Source of the DNA: Bradyrhizobium sp. sBnM-33
GTDB lineage: Bacteria > Pseudomonadota > Alphaproteobacteria > Rhizobiales > Xanthobacteraceae
NCBI RefSeq assembly: GCF_032917945.1
Contig: NZ_CP136624.1
Span: forward strand, 1,302,001-1,366,000
Reading direction: 5' to 3'
DNA: 64,000 nt
Positions within the stretch are counted from its first letter, which is position 1. The number at the start of each line of letters is the position of its first letter. The notes beneath the pieces are model-generated. The model ran no database searches, was not told where the DNA came from, and saw nothing but the letters and a program-made list of their open reading frames with translations. The position numbers and the translations under genes are program-made. This document shows, in pieces, positions 7,834 through 16,229 of the stretch.

Positions 7834-9378
7834 TCAGACGTCCTCGAATAACGTCTCGACGGTGCGCAACGCGCCGTCGAGCTCAGTGCCATCGGCGTCC
7901 TTCAGCGCCACCTTGGTCAGCCGTTGCACCCATTCGGCGGCGTCGCGGCGGCCGGCCAGACGCTCGGACGCAAGCATGACCTTGTCGAACTTCGATTCAC
8001 CGCGCGAATGCGTGTCCGAATAGCCGCCGACGAGACGGCGGGCCTCGCACACGGCGGTTGCAAGCGCCGGGTCGCTGGCAGCGATTTTTCGGATGCGTTG
8101 CGCCCATTCTTCGAGATGGCGCATCTCGCGCGCGTGCCGCAGTGTGCCACGACGGAAGCGCCGTAGGCCCGCAACACAGTACAGCAGCAAGAACGACGAC
8201 GGCGCGGTGGTGCGCAGTTTACGTCCACGATCGATCAGCCGCGCAAGCACCTCGCTGCGCTCGACCTTCTCGCCGAGCCAGGGCGGCAAGAGGCCCGCCA
8301 TTTCCTCGATTCGCGGATGGAAGAATTCGGTGATCGCGAGAACCTGGTCATTGCCGGCGCGGACTTCGCGGCGGACCCGCTCGAATCGCCCCGCGCGCGT
8401 CTTGAGATCGGCCACGCGAATGACATCGTCATAGGCCATCGCGACCGCGAGATATTTTGCAAAAGCCTGCAGCAGACCGGTCGCCTCGCGCGGCATTGCT
8501 TCCAGCCGGTCGAGATATTCGCTGCCATATGCGACGTCTTGATAATCGACTACGCGCTGCAGGCCGGCGGCGACGATGCCGTGCACCTCCGGTGGCAACT
8601 GCCGTGCCCGCGCGACCAGCGCGTCGTAGCCGGGCTGGCCGATCGGTTCGAGACGTGGAAAGCGTTTTGCGAGTGGCGGCTTCGCCACAGGCTTGATCTT
8701 GGGATCCTGCTTGAGCATGGCGGCGGCGCGCTCGCGACCGGCGGCGAAGGCGCGCAGGCTGGCATCGACGCCGACTCCCGCCGCGCGTATCGTTTCCTCA
8801 AAATCTTCGACAGTGAAGGGCAGGGCGCCGGAGCCGGCGAGTGCGCCGAACAGCACCGAGGAGACCACGCTGCCGGTGGCGTCGGCGATCTCGGCCATGT
8901 CGAACGCGATGAAGCGATTGGCAGCGACGTTTGCCGCATCATAGACCTGCGCCGCGTCGGCGGTGCCATCGCCAGGCGCGGTCTTCTCGATCACCGCCAG
9001 CGAGCGATGGGAGGAGCCGATCAACAGCGTGCGATCAGGTGAGACCAATCCGCGCAGAATGGCGCGGCCGGCCTCCATTAATTCGGCGCCGATCACGATA
9101 TCGACTTTGCCGGGCGCCGGCATCAGCGACAGCACGGGGTGGCGATCGGGCTTATCCGTGTCGGGCGCGATCATCTCTATGTAATAGATCGTGGCGCCGG
9201 TACGCTGGGCAACGCCGGGCACCGATGTCGATTGAGCGAACCAGCCGCGCCGCTCCGCCAGTGCCACAATCCAGTCGACCAGCACGCCGCCGCCCTGACC
9301 GCCCATCGCGAGCACCGCCACGGTGATCGGGCGGGCCTGACTGAGCGCGATGGAGGAGGGCGCGACTGAGACGTTCAT
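7834..9378 (-). CDS. Indolepyruvate:ferredoxin oxidoreductase-like, beta-type subunit
   Basis: The 514-residue protein opens with a pyruvate-oxidoreductase gamma-type domain (A-M-G-G-Q-G-G-G-V-L-V-D-W), then V-P-G-V-A-Q-R-T-G-A-T. It continues into a long C-terminal extension typical of the large aerobic form of this subunit. With the alpha-type subunit it would oxidatively decarboxylate an aryl 2-oxoacid to an acyl-CoA. The ATG overlaps the stop of the alpha-type gene by four bases, which supports stoichiometric co-expression. Its position in an operon with a Rieske dioxygenase is unusual for the family and hints at a dedicated catabolic 2-oxoacid. Confidence 0.88.
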   Translation of the reverse strand: MNVSVAPSSIALSQARPITVAVLAMGGQGGGVLVDWIVALAERRGWFAQSTSVPGVAQRTGATIYYIEMIAPDTDKPDRHPVLSLMPAPGKVDIVIGAELMEAGRAILRGLVSPDRTLLIGSSHRSLAVIEKTAPGDGTADAAQVYDAANVAANRFIAFDMAEIADATGSVVSSVLFGALAGSGALPFTVEDFEETIRAAGVGVDASLRAFAAGRERAAAMLKQDPKIKPVAKPPLAKRFPRLEPIGQPGYDALVARARQLPPEVHGIVAAGLQRVVDYQDVAYGSEYLDRLEAMPREATGLLQAFAKYLAVAMAYDDVIRVADLKTRAGRFERVRREVRAGNDQVLAITEFFHPRIEEMAGLLPPWLGEKVERSEVLARLIDRGRKLRTTAPSSFLLLYCVAGLRRFRRGTLRHAREMRHLEEWAQRIRKIAASDPALATAVCEARRLVGGYSDTHSRGESKFDKVMLASERLAGRRDAAEWVQRLTKVALKDADGTELDGALRTVETLFEDV

Positions 9379-11537
9379 GCCGCCTCCTGCTCGAACATGA
9401 TACGTCGTCCCGCCCGCCAGCGCTGCAACGCGCCGATCATCCGCTGCCAGAAGCGGTCGAGCCGCGCTTCGAACGCCGTCGGATTAGAAACGATGTCAGC
9501 GCGGTAGAACGAGGGACACAAGACAGCCGCGTCCGCGACCTCGCCGCAATGGCCGCAGCCGACGCAACTATTGTCGACGGCGGCGACCGGATTGTCCTTG
9601 AGAGGATCGCTGGTCGGCTTCACCGACAGCGAGGGGCAGCCGGACAGGCGGATGCAGGCGTGGTCGCCGGAACAGACGTCTTCATCCACGCCGAAGCGCT
9701 CGCGCACGATGCGCTCGCCGCGCTTGGCGGCGGCCGCCAGCATCGGCTTCACGCGCCGCTGCTTGTTCAGCATGCATTCCGACGAGGCGACGATGATCTT
9801 CGGGCCCTTCTCCTCCGTCGTCAGCGCCTCGCGCAGCGTATCGCGCATGCGCGTGACGTCGTAAGTGCGATCGATCTGGCGTACCCATTTGGCGCCGACG
9901 CCCTTCGCCGCCTCGACGATCGGATGCTTGGTCGAACGCGAACGGTTGTCGGCGCGCGAGGACGGGATGTCCTGGCCGCCGGTCGCGGCGGAATAGTAAT
10001 TGTCGACCACGACGATCACGCCGTCGTGCTGGTTGAAGACGGCGTTGCCGACGCCGCTGGTCAGTCCGTTATGCCAGAAGCCACCGTCGCCCATCATCGA
10101 GATCGGCCGCTTGCCCGCCGGCACGTTGAAGGCGGAGGCCGAGGCCGGGCCGAGCCCATAGCCCATGGTGGTGGCGCCGATATTGAACGGCGGCAGAATC
10201 GAAAACAAATGGCAGCCGATATCGGCGGCGACATGATGCGGGCCGAGTTCCTTTTCCACCAGCTTCATCGCGGAAAAGATCGGCCGCTCCGGACAGCCGG
10301 TGCAAAAACCGGGCGGGCGCGGCGGCACCACGTCGGCCAACGCGCGGATCTTGTCGTCAACTTCGACACGGTCGATGTTCGGTGCGCGTGCGGCATCCGG
10401 CAGCGCATCCGGGCGCCAGCGGCGGATGAAGGCGCCGATCGCATCGCCCGTGATCTGCGCGGTGTACTCGCCGGCCATCGGGAGCAGGTCCTTGCCGTGC
10501 AGCTTCGCTGGAATGTCGGCGTTGCGCAGGATCTTGTGCAGCGCCTGCTCGATGAACTCGGGCTGGCCTTCCTCGACCATCAGCACCGCCTTCTTGGTGC
10601 GGCAGAAGTCGATCACCTCGCGGTCGACGATCGGGTAGGTCACATTCATCACGTAGAGCGGCACGCGTGTCTCGCCCCAGATATCGGCAAGGCCGGCCTC
10701 GCGCAGCGCGGTGATGACACCGTTATACATGCCGCCCTGCATGATGATGCCGATATCGTCGATGTCGCCGTCGAAGGTCTCGTTCATGCCGCGGGCGTGG
10801 ATGAATTCAACCGCGGCGGGCCAGCGATGCTCGACCTTCTCCTTTTCGTGCAGGAAAGAAGCCGGCGGCAGCACGATCCGGTTGGTGTCGCGCGACGGCT
10901 GGTCCAACGCGCGGGCCAGCGGAAACGCGGGGCGGACATTGTCGCGGGTCGCGAAGCGGCCATGCACATGGCAGGCGCGTATCCGTACCTCCAGCATGAC
11001 GGGCGTATTCGACGCCTCTGATAGCTCGAAGGAATCGTGCACGGCCTTGACGATCGATGCCACGTTGGGCCGCGGATCCACCAGCCAGAGCTGCGACTTC
11101 ATTGCGAACGCATGCGAACGCTCCTGCATGATGGAGGAGCCTTCGCCGTAATCCTCGCCGATGATGATCAGCGCGCCGCCGGTCACGCCGCCCGAGGAGA
11201 GGTTGGCGAGCGCGTCGGACGCGACGTTGATGCCGACCGGCGCCTTGAAGGTGACCGCGCCACGCACCGGATACATCACCGAGGCGGCCAGCGTCGCCGC
11301 GGCGGTGGCCTCGCTGGCGCTGGATTCGAAGTGCACGCCGAGGTCGGAGAGAATATCCTGCGCGTCCGACAGCACGTCCATCAGGTGCGAGATCGGCGCG
11401 CCCTGGTAGCCGGCGACATAACTGACGCCACATTCGAGCAGTGCTTTGGTAATGGCGAGGATACCTTCGCCGCGAAATTCCTGGCCGGCGCCGAGCTTCA
11501 GGTCCTCCACCTCGCGCGCGAAAGAGCGTTCTGCCAT
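9375..11537 (-). CDS. Indolepyruvate:ferredoxin oxidoreductase-like, alpha-type subunit
   Basis: The 720-residue protein carries the thiamine diphosphate site: G-D-G-G-F-W through V-V-D-N-Y-Y matches the GDG-N-N motif. It has cysteine-rich C-terminal segments (C-S-G-D-H-A-C, and C-V-G-C-G-H-C-G) for iron-sulfur clusters. The start at 11537 is chosen because AGGAGG lies 5 bases upstream; an in-frame upstream start at 11597 lacks that support and would run into the palindrome at 11590-11611. It is the first gene of the seven-gene operon. Known relatives decarboxylate indolepyruvate or phenylpyruvate to the acyl-CoA. Whether this one does so, or acts on a ring-opened 2-oxoacid, cannot be read from sequence. 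Confidence 0.9.
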   Translation of the reverse strand: MAERSFAREVEDLKLGAGQEFRGEGILAITKALLECGVSYVAGYQGAPISHLMDVLSDAQDILSDLGVHFESSASEATAAATLAASVMYPVRGAVTFKAPVGINVASDALANLSSGGVTGGALIIIGEDYGEGSSIMQERSHAFAMKSQLWLVDPRPNVASIVKAVHDSFELSEASNTPVMLEVRIRACHVHGRFATRDNVRPAFPLARALDQPSRDTNRIVLPPASFLHEKEKVEHRWPAAVEFIHARGMNETFDGDIDDIGIIMQGGMYNGVITALREAGLADIWGETRVPLYVMNVTYPIVDREVIDFCRTKKAVLMVEEGQPEFIEQALHKILRNADIPAKLHGKDLLPMAGEYTAQITGDAIGAFIRRWRPDALPDAARAPNIDRVEVDDKIRALADVVPPRPPGFCTGCPERPIFSAMKLVEKELGPHHVAADIGCHLFSILPPFNIGATTMGYGLGPASASAFNVPAGKRPISMMGDGGFWHNGLTSGVGNAVFNQHDGVIVVVDNYYSAATGGQDIPSSRADNRSRSTKHPIVEAAKGVGAKWVRQIDRTYDVTRMRDTLREALTTEEKGPKIIVASSECMLNKQRRVKPMLAAAAKRGERIVRERFGVDEDVCSGDHACIRLSGCPSLSVKPTSDPLKDNPVAAVDNSCVGCGHCGEVADAAVLCPSFYRADIVSNPTAFEARLDRFWQRMIGALQRWRAGRRIMFEQEAA

Positions 11538-11589
11538 GCTCGCCTCCTGAGGGCTCGCCCGGAACTCCGGATGATCGAATATAATTTTA

Positions 11590-11611
11590 GACATCAAACA
11601 AAAATGATGTC
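11590..11611. promoter_or_regulatory. Inverted repeat GACATCA-N8-TGATGTC, candidate operator
   Basis: GACATCA (11590-11596) and TGATGTC (11605-11611) are perfect 7-base arms separated by an A-rich 8-base spacer. The repeat lies 53 bases upstream of the oxidoreductase alpha-type start. It is a plausible MarR or other dimeric repressor site controlling the minus-strand operon. Confidence 0.5.
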
Positions 11612-11675
11612 AATCGGACCCGCAAGTTCTGAGGCCGCAAAACGCTTCACGCGCATTATGAGTGCGGCTCTAGCC

Positions 11676-11756
11676 TGTTTCATGGACTTCGTGCACGCGC
11701 GCCGAGCTTCCGATCGGCGGCCGGTTCGCTTGACAGGATATTTTAGCCATGAAACA
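11676..11756. promoter_or_regulatory. Separated 10-base inverted repeat in the divergent promoter region
   Basis: TGTTTCATGG (11676-11685) and CCATGAAACA (11747-11756) are perfect inverted copies 61 bases apart. A TTGACA (11730-11735) lies between them, and no convincing -10 follows at standard spacing. ATATTTTA at 11738-11745 resembles the ATACTTTA half-site seen at 31.9 kb. The pair could allow looping or two-site repression of both divergent operons. Confidence 0.4.
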
Positions 11757-11817
11757 TTATTGAGACGCGCGTTGCTCTTGGCGGCGTGCGCAAAACTGGC
11801 CTTTGCGGGAGACTGAT

Positions 11818-12993
11818 ATGACCCCGGTTTCGCCATTACGCGGGCCGTCTCGCGAACACCTTGCGTGGCCGTTCTTCGATTCCCGCCACAGCGAATACGC
11901 TGCCGCACTCGACGCATTTGCAGCCGATCTTGGCGATACGCACGGCGGTGACGTCGACGAAACCTGCCGTTCGCTGGTACGCAGGCTTGGCGCTGCCGGA
12001 TTGCTGGAGGCCTCGGTCGCGGGCGATCAGCCCGATGCGGTCATCGATTCCCGGCTGATTTGTCTCGCCCGCGAAACGCTGGCCTGGTACAGCGGGCTCG
12101 CCGATTTCGCTTTCGCGATGCAGGGACTTGGCACCGGCGCAGTGGCGATTGCCGGTTCTCCCAAAATGCGCGCGCTGGTGCTGCCGAAGGCGCGGCGTGG
12201 CGAATGGATTGCCGCCTTTGCCTTGTCGGAGAAGGAGGCCGGTTCCGATGTTGCCGCCATGGCCTGCAACGCCCGGCTTGAAGGCGATCACTACATCCTG
12301 GACGGCGAGAAGACCTGGATTTCCAACGGCGGCATTGCCGACGTCTATACGCTGTTTGCGCGAACCGGCGAGGCACCGGGCGCGCGGGGCATTTCGGCTT
12401 TTCTGGTGCTGCCGGACGATCCCGGTTTTTCGATTGCCGATCGCATCGATGTGATGGCGCCGCACCCGCTGGCGACGCTGCGTTTCGAGGGCTGCCGGAT
12501 TCCGGCGGCGCGGCTGTTGGGTTCGCCGGGTGAAGGTTTCAAGATTGCGATGCGCACCCTCGATATCTTCCGCGCATCTGTTGCCGCCGCCGCGCTGGGT
12601 TTTGCCCGCCGCGCGCTCGACGAGGCAGTGGCGCATGCACTGTCACGGCGGATGTTCGGCGGCGTGCTGGGCGACCAGCAATTGACGCAGGCAGCCCTCG
12701 GCGACATGGCCGCAGGTGTCGATGCCAGCGCGCTTCTCACCTACCGCGCGGCGTGGCGGCGCGACGTGCAGAAAGCTTCCACGACCCGAGAAGCGGCGAT
12801 GGCGAAAATGGTCGCGACCGAAACCGCGCAAGCGGTGATCGACCGCGCCGTGCAGATGTTCGGCGGCCGCGGCGTACGCTCGGGCGAAGTCGTCGAGCAG
12901 CTCTATCGCGAGATACGCGCGTTGCGCATCTATGAAGGCGCGACGGAAGTCCAGAAACTCATCATCGGACGTGATGTCCTGAAGGCGGTCTAG
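11818..12993 (+). CDS. Acyl-CoA dehydrogenase
   Basis: The 391-residue flavoenzyme has standard family length. [11 protein letters not shown] and E-K-T-W-I-S-N-G-G form the FAD/substrate region, and the C-terminal I-Y-E-G-A-T-E-V contains the catalytic-base glutamate. It introduces an alpha,beta double bond in an acyl-CoA and passes electrons to ETF. The start ATG 11818 has GGGAG at 11806-11810. It heads the plus-strand operon that runs to 18295, divergent from the dioxygenase operon, with RidA 40 bases downstream. Confidence 0.92.
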   Translation: MTPVSPLRGPSREHLAWPFFDSRHSEYAAALDAFAADLGDTHGGDVDETCRSLVRRLGAAGLLEASVAGDQPDAVIDSRLICLARETLAWYSGLADFAFAMQGLGTGAVAIAGSPKMRALVLPKARRGEWIAAFALSEKEAGSDVAAMACNARLEGDHYILDGEKTWISNGGIADVYTLFARTGEAPGARGISAFLVLPDDPGFSIADRIDVMAPHPLATLRFEGCRIPAARLLGSPGEGFKIAMRTLDIFRASVAAAALGFARRALDEAVAHALSRRMFGGVLGDQQLTQAALGDMAAGVDASALLTYRAAWRRDVQKASTTREAAMAKMVATETAQAVIDRAVQMFGGRGVRSGEVVEQLYREIRALRIYEGATEVQKLIIGRDVLKAV

Positions 12994-13033
12994 CCGAACG
13001 GCGTTCAGTCGCGTCCTGCTACGGGAGTATGAA

Positions 13034-13429
13034 ATGTTCGAGGTCTTGCAGCCACCCGGCTGGGCCAAGCCGAGGGGGTACGCGAACGGCATCGCGGCGC
13101 GCGGCAAGATGATCTTCGTCGCCGGCCAAATCGGCTGGAACGAAAAATGCAAGTTCGAGTCCGATGATCTGATAGATCAGATCGGCCAGACCCTGAAGAA
13201 CGTCGATGCGGTCTTGCGCGCCGGCGGCGCCGCGCCCGAGCATGTCGTGTCGATGACCTGGTTCTTGCTCGATCGCAAGGAATATTCGGCGCGCCTGAAG
13301 GAAATCGGCGTCGTCTATCGCGACGTCATGGGTCGGCACTTTCCGGCCATGACGGCGCTGCAGATATCGGGGCTGGTTGAGGACCGCGCAAAGGTCGAAA
13401 TCCAGGCGATCGCAATGATGCCTGACTAG
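13034..13429 (+). CDS. RidA-family protein (enamine/imine deaminase-like)
   Basis: The 131-residue protein shows the RidA fold pattern: F-V-A-G-Q-I-G, T-L-K-N-V-D-A-V-L and V-E-I-Q-A-I-A. The substrate-binding arginine usual in the P-A-R-T/S motif is replaced here: residues 103-107 read F-P-A-M-T. Rid proteins of aromatic pathways, such as 2-aminomuconate deaminase relatives, vary at this site. A deaminase role on an aminated ring-cleavage product is therefore possible but unproven. It sits between an acyl-CoA dehydrogenase and a ring-cleavage dioxygenase, which supports a catabolic rather than housekeeping role. Confidence 0.85.
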   Translation: MFEVLQPPGWAKPRGYANGIAARGKMIFVAGQIGWNEKCKFESDDLIDQIGQTLKNVDAVLRAGGAAPEHVVSMTWFLLDRKEYSARLKEIGVVYRDVMGRHFPAMTALQISGLVEDRAKVEIQAIAMMPD

Positions 13430-13480
13430 ATGAATTGACAATGCGACGCCGGAAGCGGCGCCAACCCACAGGAGGGTGAC

Positions 13481-14608
13481 ATGGCAACGAAAGCGCATGA
13501 AAACCACCGGGAAGATGTAGCCGGACGGGCCAATGTCGAGGATACGCCTGAGCTGCTCGCCTATTACGACGAGCTCGAAAGGCTGGAGGCGGGCGCACTC
13601 TGGACGGTCGCGAACAAGATCGAGCCGTGGCAGCCCAAATCGTCCTCCGTCCCGGTGCTGTGGCGCTATGAGGACCTCCGCGCGCATGTGCTGCGTTCCG
13701 TTGAACTGGTGTCGCCCGAGAAGGCCGGGCGCCGCGTCATCTATCTGAATAATCCCAGACGCCGCGAGCACGCCGCCGCGGTCGGCTGGCTTTATTCCGG
13801 CTTGCAGGTCATGCGTCCGGGCGAGGTCGCATCCGCCCACGCCCATTCGGCGTCTGCGCTTCGCTTCATCATGGAAGGCGAGGGCGCCTACACGATCGTC
13901 GATGGTCACAAGATGACGCTCGGCGCCAACGATTTTGTGCTGACGCCGAACGGCACCTGGCACGAACACGGCGTCTCCAGCGACGGCACGCCGTGCATCT
14001 GGCAGGACGGTCTCGACATTCCTCTCGTCAACACGCTTGAAGCCAATTTCTATGTGGTTCACCCCGACCTGCAGCAGAGCGTCGGTTATCCCGTCGACGA
14101 CATGACGCACACCTGGGGCAATCCCGGCCTGCGCCCGGCGGGCGCCGAATGGTCCAAGGGATATTCGCCGCTATTGAAGTATGAATGGGGACCGACCTAC
14201 GAGGCGTTGCAGCGCTACGCCAAGGCCACCGACGGCTCGCCGTATGACGGCGTTCTCATGAACTATGTGAATCCGGTGACCGGCGGTCCGGTGATGCAGA
14301 CGATTGGCGCATCGATGCAGATGCTGCGGCCGGGCGAGAGCACCCGTGCGCATCGTCACACAGGCAGCTTCATCTATCAGGTCGCCAAGGGACGCGGTCA
14401 TTCGATCATCGACGGCAAGCGCTTCGACTGGAAGGAACGCGACATCTTCTGTGTTCCGTCCTGGGCTTGGCATGAACATGTCAACGCCTCCGCCAGCGAG
14501 GACGCCTGCCTCTTCACGTTCAACGACCTGCCGGTCATGCACGCGCTCGGGCTCTATCGCGAGGAAGCCTTCGGCGATAATGGCGGCCGCCAGCCCCTCG
14601 TATCCTAG
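13481..14608 (+). CDS. Bicupin gentisate/salicylate 1,2-dioxygenase-like ring-cleavage enzyme
   Basis: The 375-residue protein has two cupin domains. The first has H-A-H-S with a later W-H-E-H-G; the second has H-R-H-T-G with a later W-H-E-H-V. Both keep histidine sets able to bind Fe(II), whereas gentisate dioxygenases often keep only the N-terminal site functional. Family members cleave gentisate, 1-hydroxy-2-naphthoate, salicylate or 5-nitrosalicylate next to the carboxylate. The following FAH-family gene would hydrolyse the product, as fumarylpyruvate hydrolase does in the gentisate route. AGGAGG lies about 8 bases before the ATG. Confidence 0.88.
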   Translation: MATKAHENHREDVAGRANVEDTPELLAYYDELERLEAGALWTVANKIEPWQPKSSSVPVLWRYEDLRAHVLRSVELVSPEKAGRRVIYLNNPRRREHAAAVGWLYSGLQVMRPGEVASAHAHSASALRFIMEGEGAYTIVDGHKMTLGANDFVLTPNGTWHEHGVSSDGTPCIWQDGLDIPLVNTLEANFYVVHPDLQQSVGYPVDDMTHTWGNPGLRPAGAEWSKGYSPLLKYEWGPTYEALQRYAKATDGSPYDGVLMNYVNPVTGGPVMQTIGASMQMLRPGESTRAHRHTGSFIYQVAKGRGHSIIDGKRFDWKERDIFCVPSWAWHEHVNASASEDACLFTFNDLPVMHALGLYREEAFGDNGGRQPLVS

Positions 14609-14618
14609 GAGAAAAGCA

Positions 14619-15530
14619 GTGCGTCTCGTTACCTATCGCGGCACGGTCGAGGCCGCAGCCCGTCTCGGCGCTGTCGTTGACGATCTCGTCGTGGATGTCG
14701 AGAAGGTTGGCCGGCATGCCGGGGTTTTCCTTCCCTCATCGATGCTCGATTTCATTGATCTCGGGCCGCCGGCCTTGGCGGCGCTCAAGAAGATACTGAA
14801 CGAGAGCAGGGATAACTGGCCGGTCGGCGCTGCGTTGCCGCTTGCAAATGTTAGGCTGCTGGCGCCGATCCCGCGTCCGCGGAAGAACATTTTCGGCATT
14901 GGCCTGAACTATGTCGAGCACGTCGCGGAATCCTCGCGCGCGCTCGACACCGCCAAGGACCTGCCCAAGCAGCCGATCATCTTTTCGAAGCCGCCGACCA
15001 GCATCATCGGGCCGGGCGAAGCCATTCATCACAACAAGGCGATTACCCGGCAACTCGACTGGGAAGTCGAGCTTGCCGTCGTGATGGGTCGAACCGCGCG
15101 GCGCGTGCCGGAGGCGGAAGCACTTTCCTTCGTGTTCGGCTACAGCGTGATGATCGATGTCAGCGCCCGCGACAATCGCCGCGCCGGCCAATGGATCTAT
15201 TCCAAGGGGCAGGACACCTACGCGCCGTTCGGGCCGTGCATCGTAACGGCAGATGAAATCACCGATCCGCATGCGCTCGATCTCTGGCTCGCGGTAAACG
15301 GCGTCGAAAAGCAGCGCTCCAACACGCGCCACATGCTGTTCAAGGTGCCGCTCCTGATTGCCGACATTTCGGCCGCAATGACGCTGGAGCCGGGCGATAT
15401 CATCGCGACGGGAACGCCCGAAGGCGTCGGCGCAGGGCGCTCGCCGCAGGAATGGCTGTGGCCGGGCGATGTGGTGGAAGCGGAAGTGACGGGCATCGGC
15501 CGACTGCGCCATCCCGTGGTGGCGATCTGA
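14619..15530 (+). CDS. Fumarylacetoacetate hydrolase family protein
   Basis: The 303-residue protein starts at GTG 14619 with AGGAG at 14607-14611, 10 bases after the bicupin gene. Hallmarks are F-G-I-G-L-N-Y-V-E-H, then D-W-E-V-E-L-A-V-V for the metal-binding glutamates, and M-I-D-V-S-A-R-D, with G-T-P-E-G-V-G-A-G near the C-terminus. Such enzymes hydrolyse C-C bonds in acylpyruvates or hydrate and decarboxylate oxoacids. Immediately after a gentisate-type dioxygenase, the likely task is cleavage of a (substituted) maleyl- or fumarylpyruvate-like product. Confidence 0.92.
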   Translation: MRLVTYRGTVEAAARLGAVVDDLVVDVEKVGRHAGVFLPSSMLDFIDLGPPALAALKKILNESRDNWPVGAALPLANVRLLAPIPRPRKNIFGIGLNYVEHVAESSRALDTAKDLPKQPIIFSKPPTSIIGPGEAIHHNKAITRQLDWEVELAVVMGRTARRVPEAEALSFVFGYSVMIDVSARDNRRAGQWIYSKGQDTYAPFGPCIVTADEITDPHALDLWLAVNGVEKQRSNTRHMLFKVPLLIADISAAMTLEPGDIIATGTPEGVGAGRSPQEWLWPGDVVEAEVTGIGRLRHPVVAI

Positions 15531-15540
15531 GAGGCTTAAC

Positions 15541-16188
15541 ATGATCTTCGATATGGAGACGCTGGAAGCGCAGAACCGCTACAAGATATTGACGGCAACG
15601 GTGACACCGCGGCCGATCGCCTGGATCACCACACTCTCCGCCAGCGGCGTGATCAATGCCGCGCCTTTCAGCTTCTTCAACGTGATGGGGCACGAGCCGC
15701 CCACCGTCGCGATCGGACTGCTGGCAGGCTCGAAGCGATTCAAGGACACGGCGGCGAATATCCTCGATACCGGGGAATTCGTCGTGAACCTCGTTGCCGA
15801 GCGCAACGCCGAGGCCATGAACATCACCTGTATCGACGCGCCGCCGGAGATCGACGAACTAGTGCTGGCGGGACTGACACCGGCAGCTTCCGACGCGGTG
15901 CGCCCGCCGCGCATTGCGGAATCGCCTGTGTCGTTCGAATGCCGGGTCCTCACCTCGCTGGTGACGGGGCCACGGCAGACCGCCGTGATCGGCCGCGTCG
16001 TCCGAGCCCATGTCGATGACGCGGTGATCCTGGACAAGGAGCGCTGTCATATCGATACGCAGGCGCTGCGTCTGATCGCCCGCATGCACGGCAGCGGTTG
16101 GTACGCGCGCTCGACCGACCTGTTCCAGATCGACCGGCCGACCTGGGCGGCGTGGCAGGAAAACAACGTCAAGGCAGAGCCTGCGTGA
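15541..16188 (+). CDS. Flavin reductase family protein (FMN-binding split barrel)
   Basis: The 215-residue protein carries the flavin reductase core: T-P-R-P-I-A-W-I-T-T, then N-A-A-P-F-S-F-F-N, and G-E-F-V-V-N-L-V near residue 80. Enzymes of this family reduce FMN/FAD with NAD(P)H for a partner monooxygenase, or bind FMN for another reaction. No flavin-dependent monooxygenase is encoded in the window, so the partner is unknown. It starts 10 bases after the hydrolase gene and its stop overlaps a possible GTG start of the next gene. Confidence 0.88.
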   Translation: MIFDMETLEAQNRYKILTATVTPRPIAWITTLSASGVINAAPFSFFNVMGHEPPTVAIGLLAGSKRFKDTAANILDTGEFVVNLVAERNAEAMNITCIDAPPEIDELVLAGLTPAASDAVRPPRIAESPVSFECRVLTSLVTGPRQTAVIGRVVRAHVDDAVILDKERCHIDTQALRLIARMHGSGWYARSTDLFQIDRPTWAAWQENNVKAEPA

Positions 16189-16229
16189 CGGGACTTTCCG
16201 AGGCGTGGGGCGACGAAGCGGAGGACATC

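Noticed and set aside
9549..11021. 490-codon plus-strand open frame inside the oxidoreductase alpha-type gene
   Set aside because: Codon-bias shadow of the minus-strand gene. Its translation has no domain logic, while the minus-strand product has thiamine and iron-sulfur motifs.
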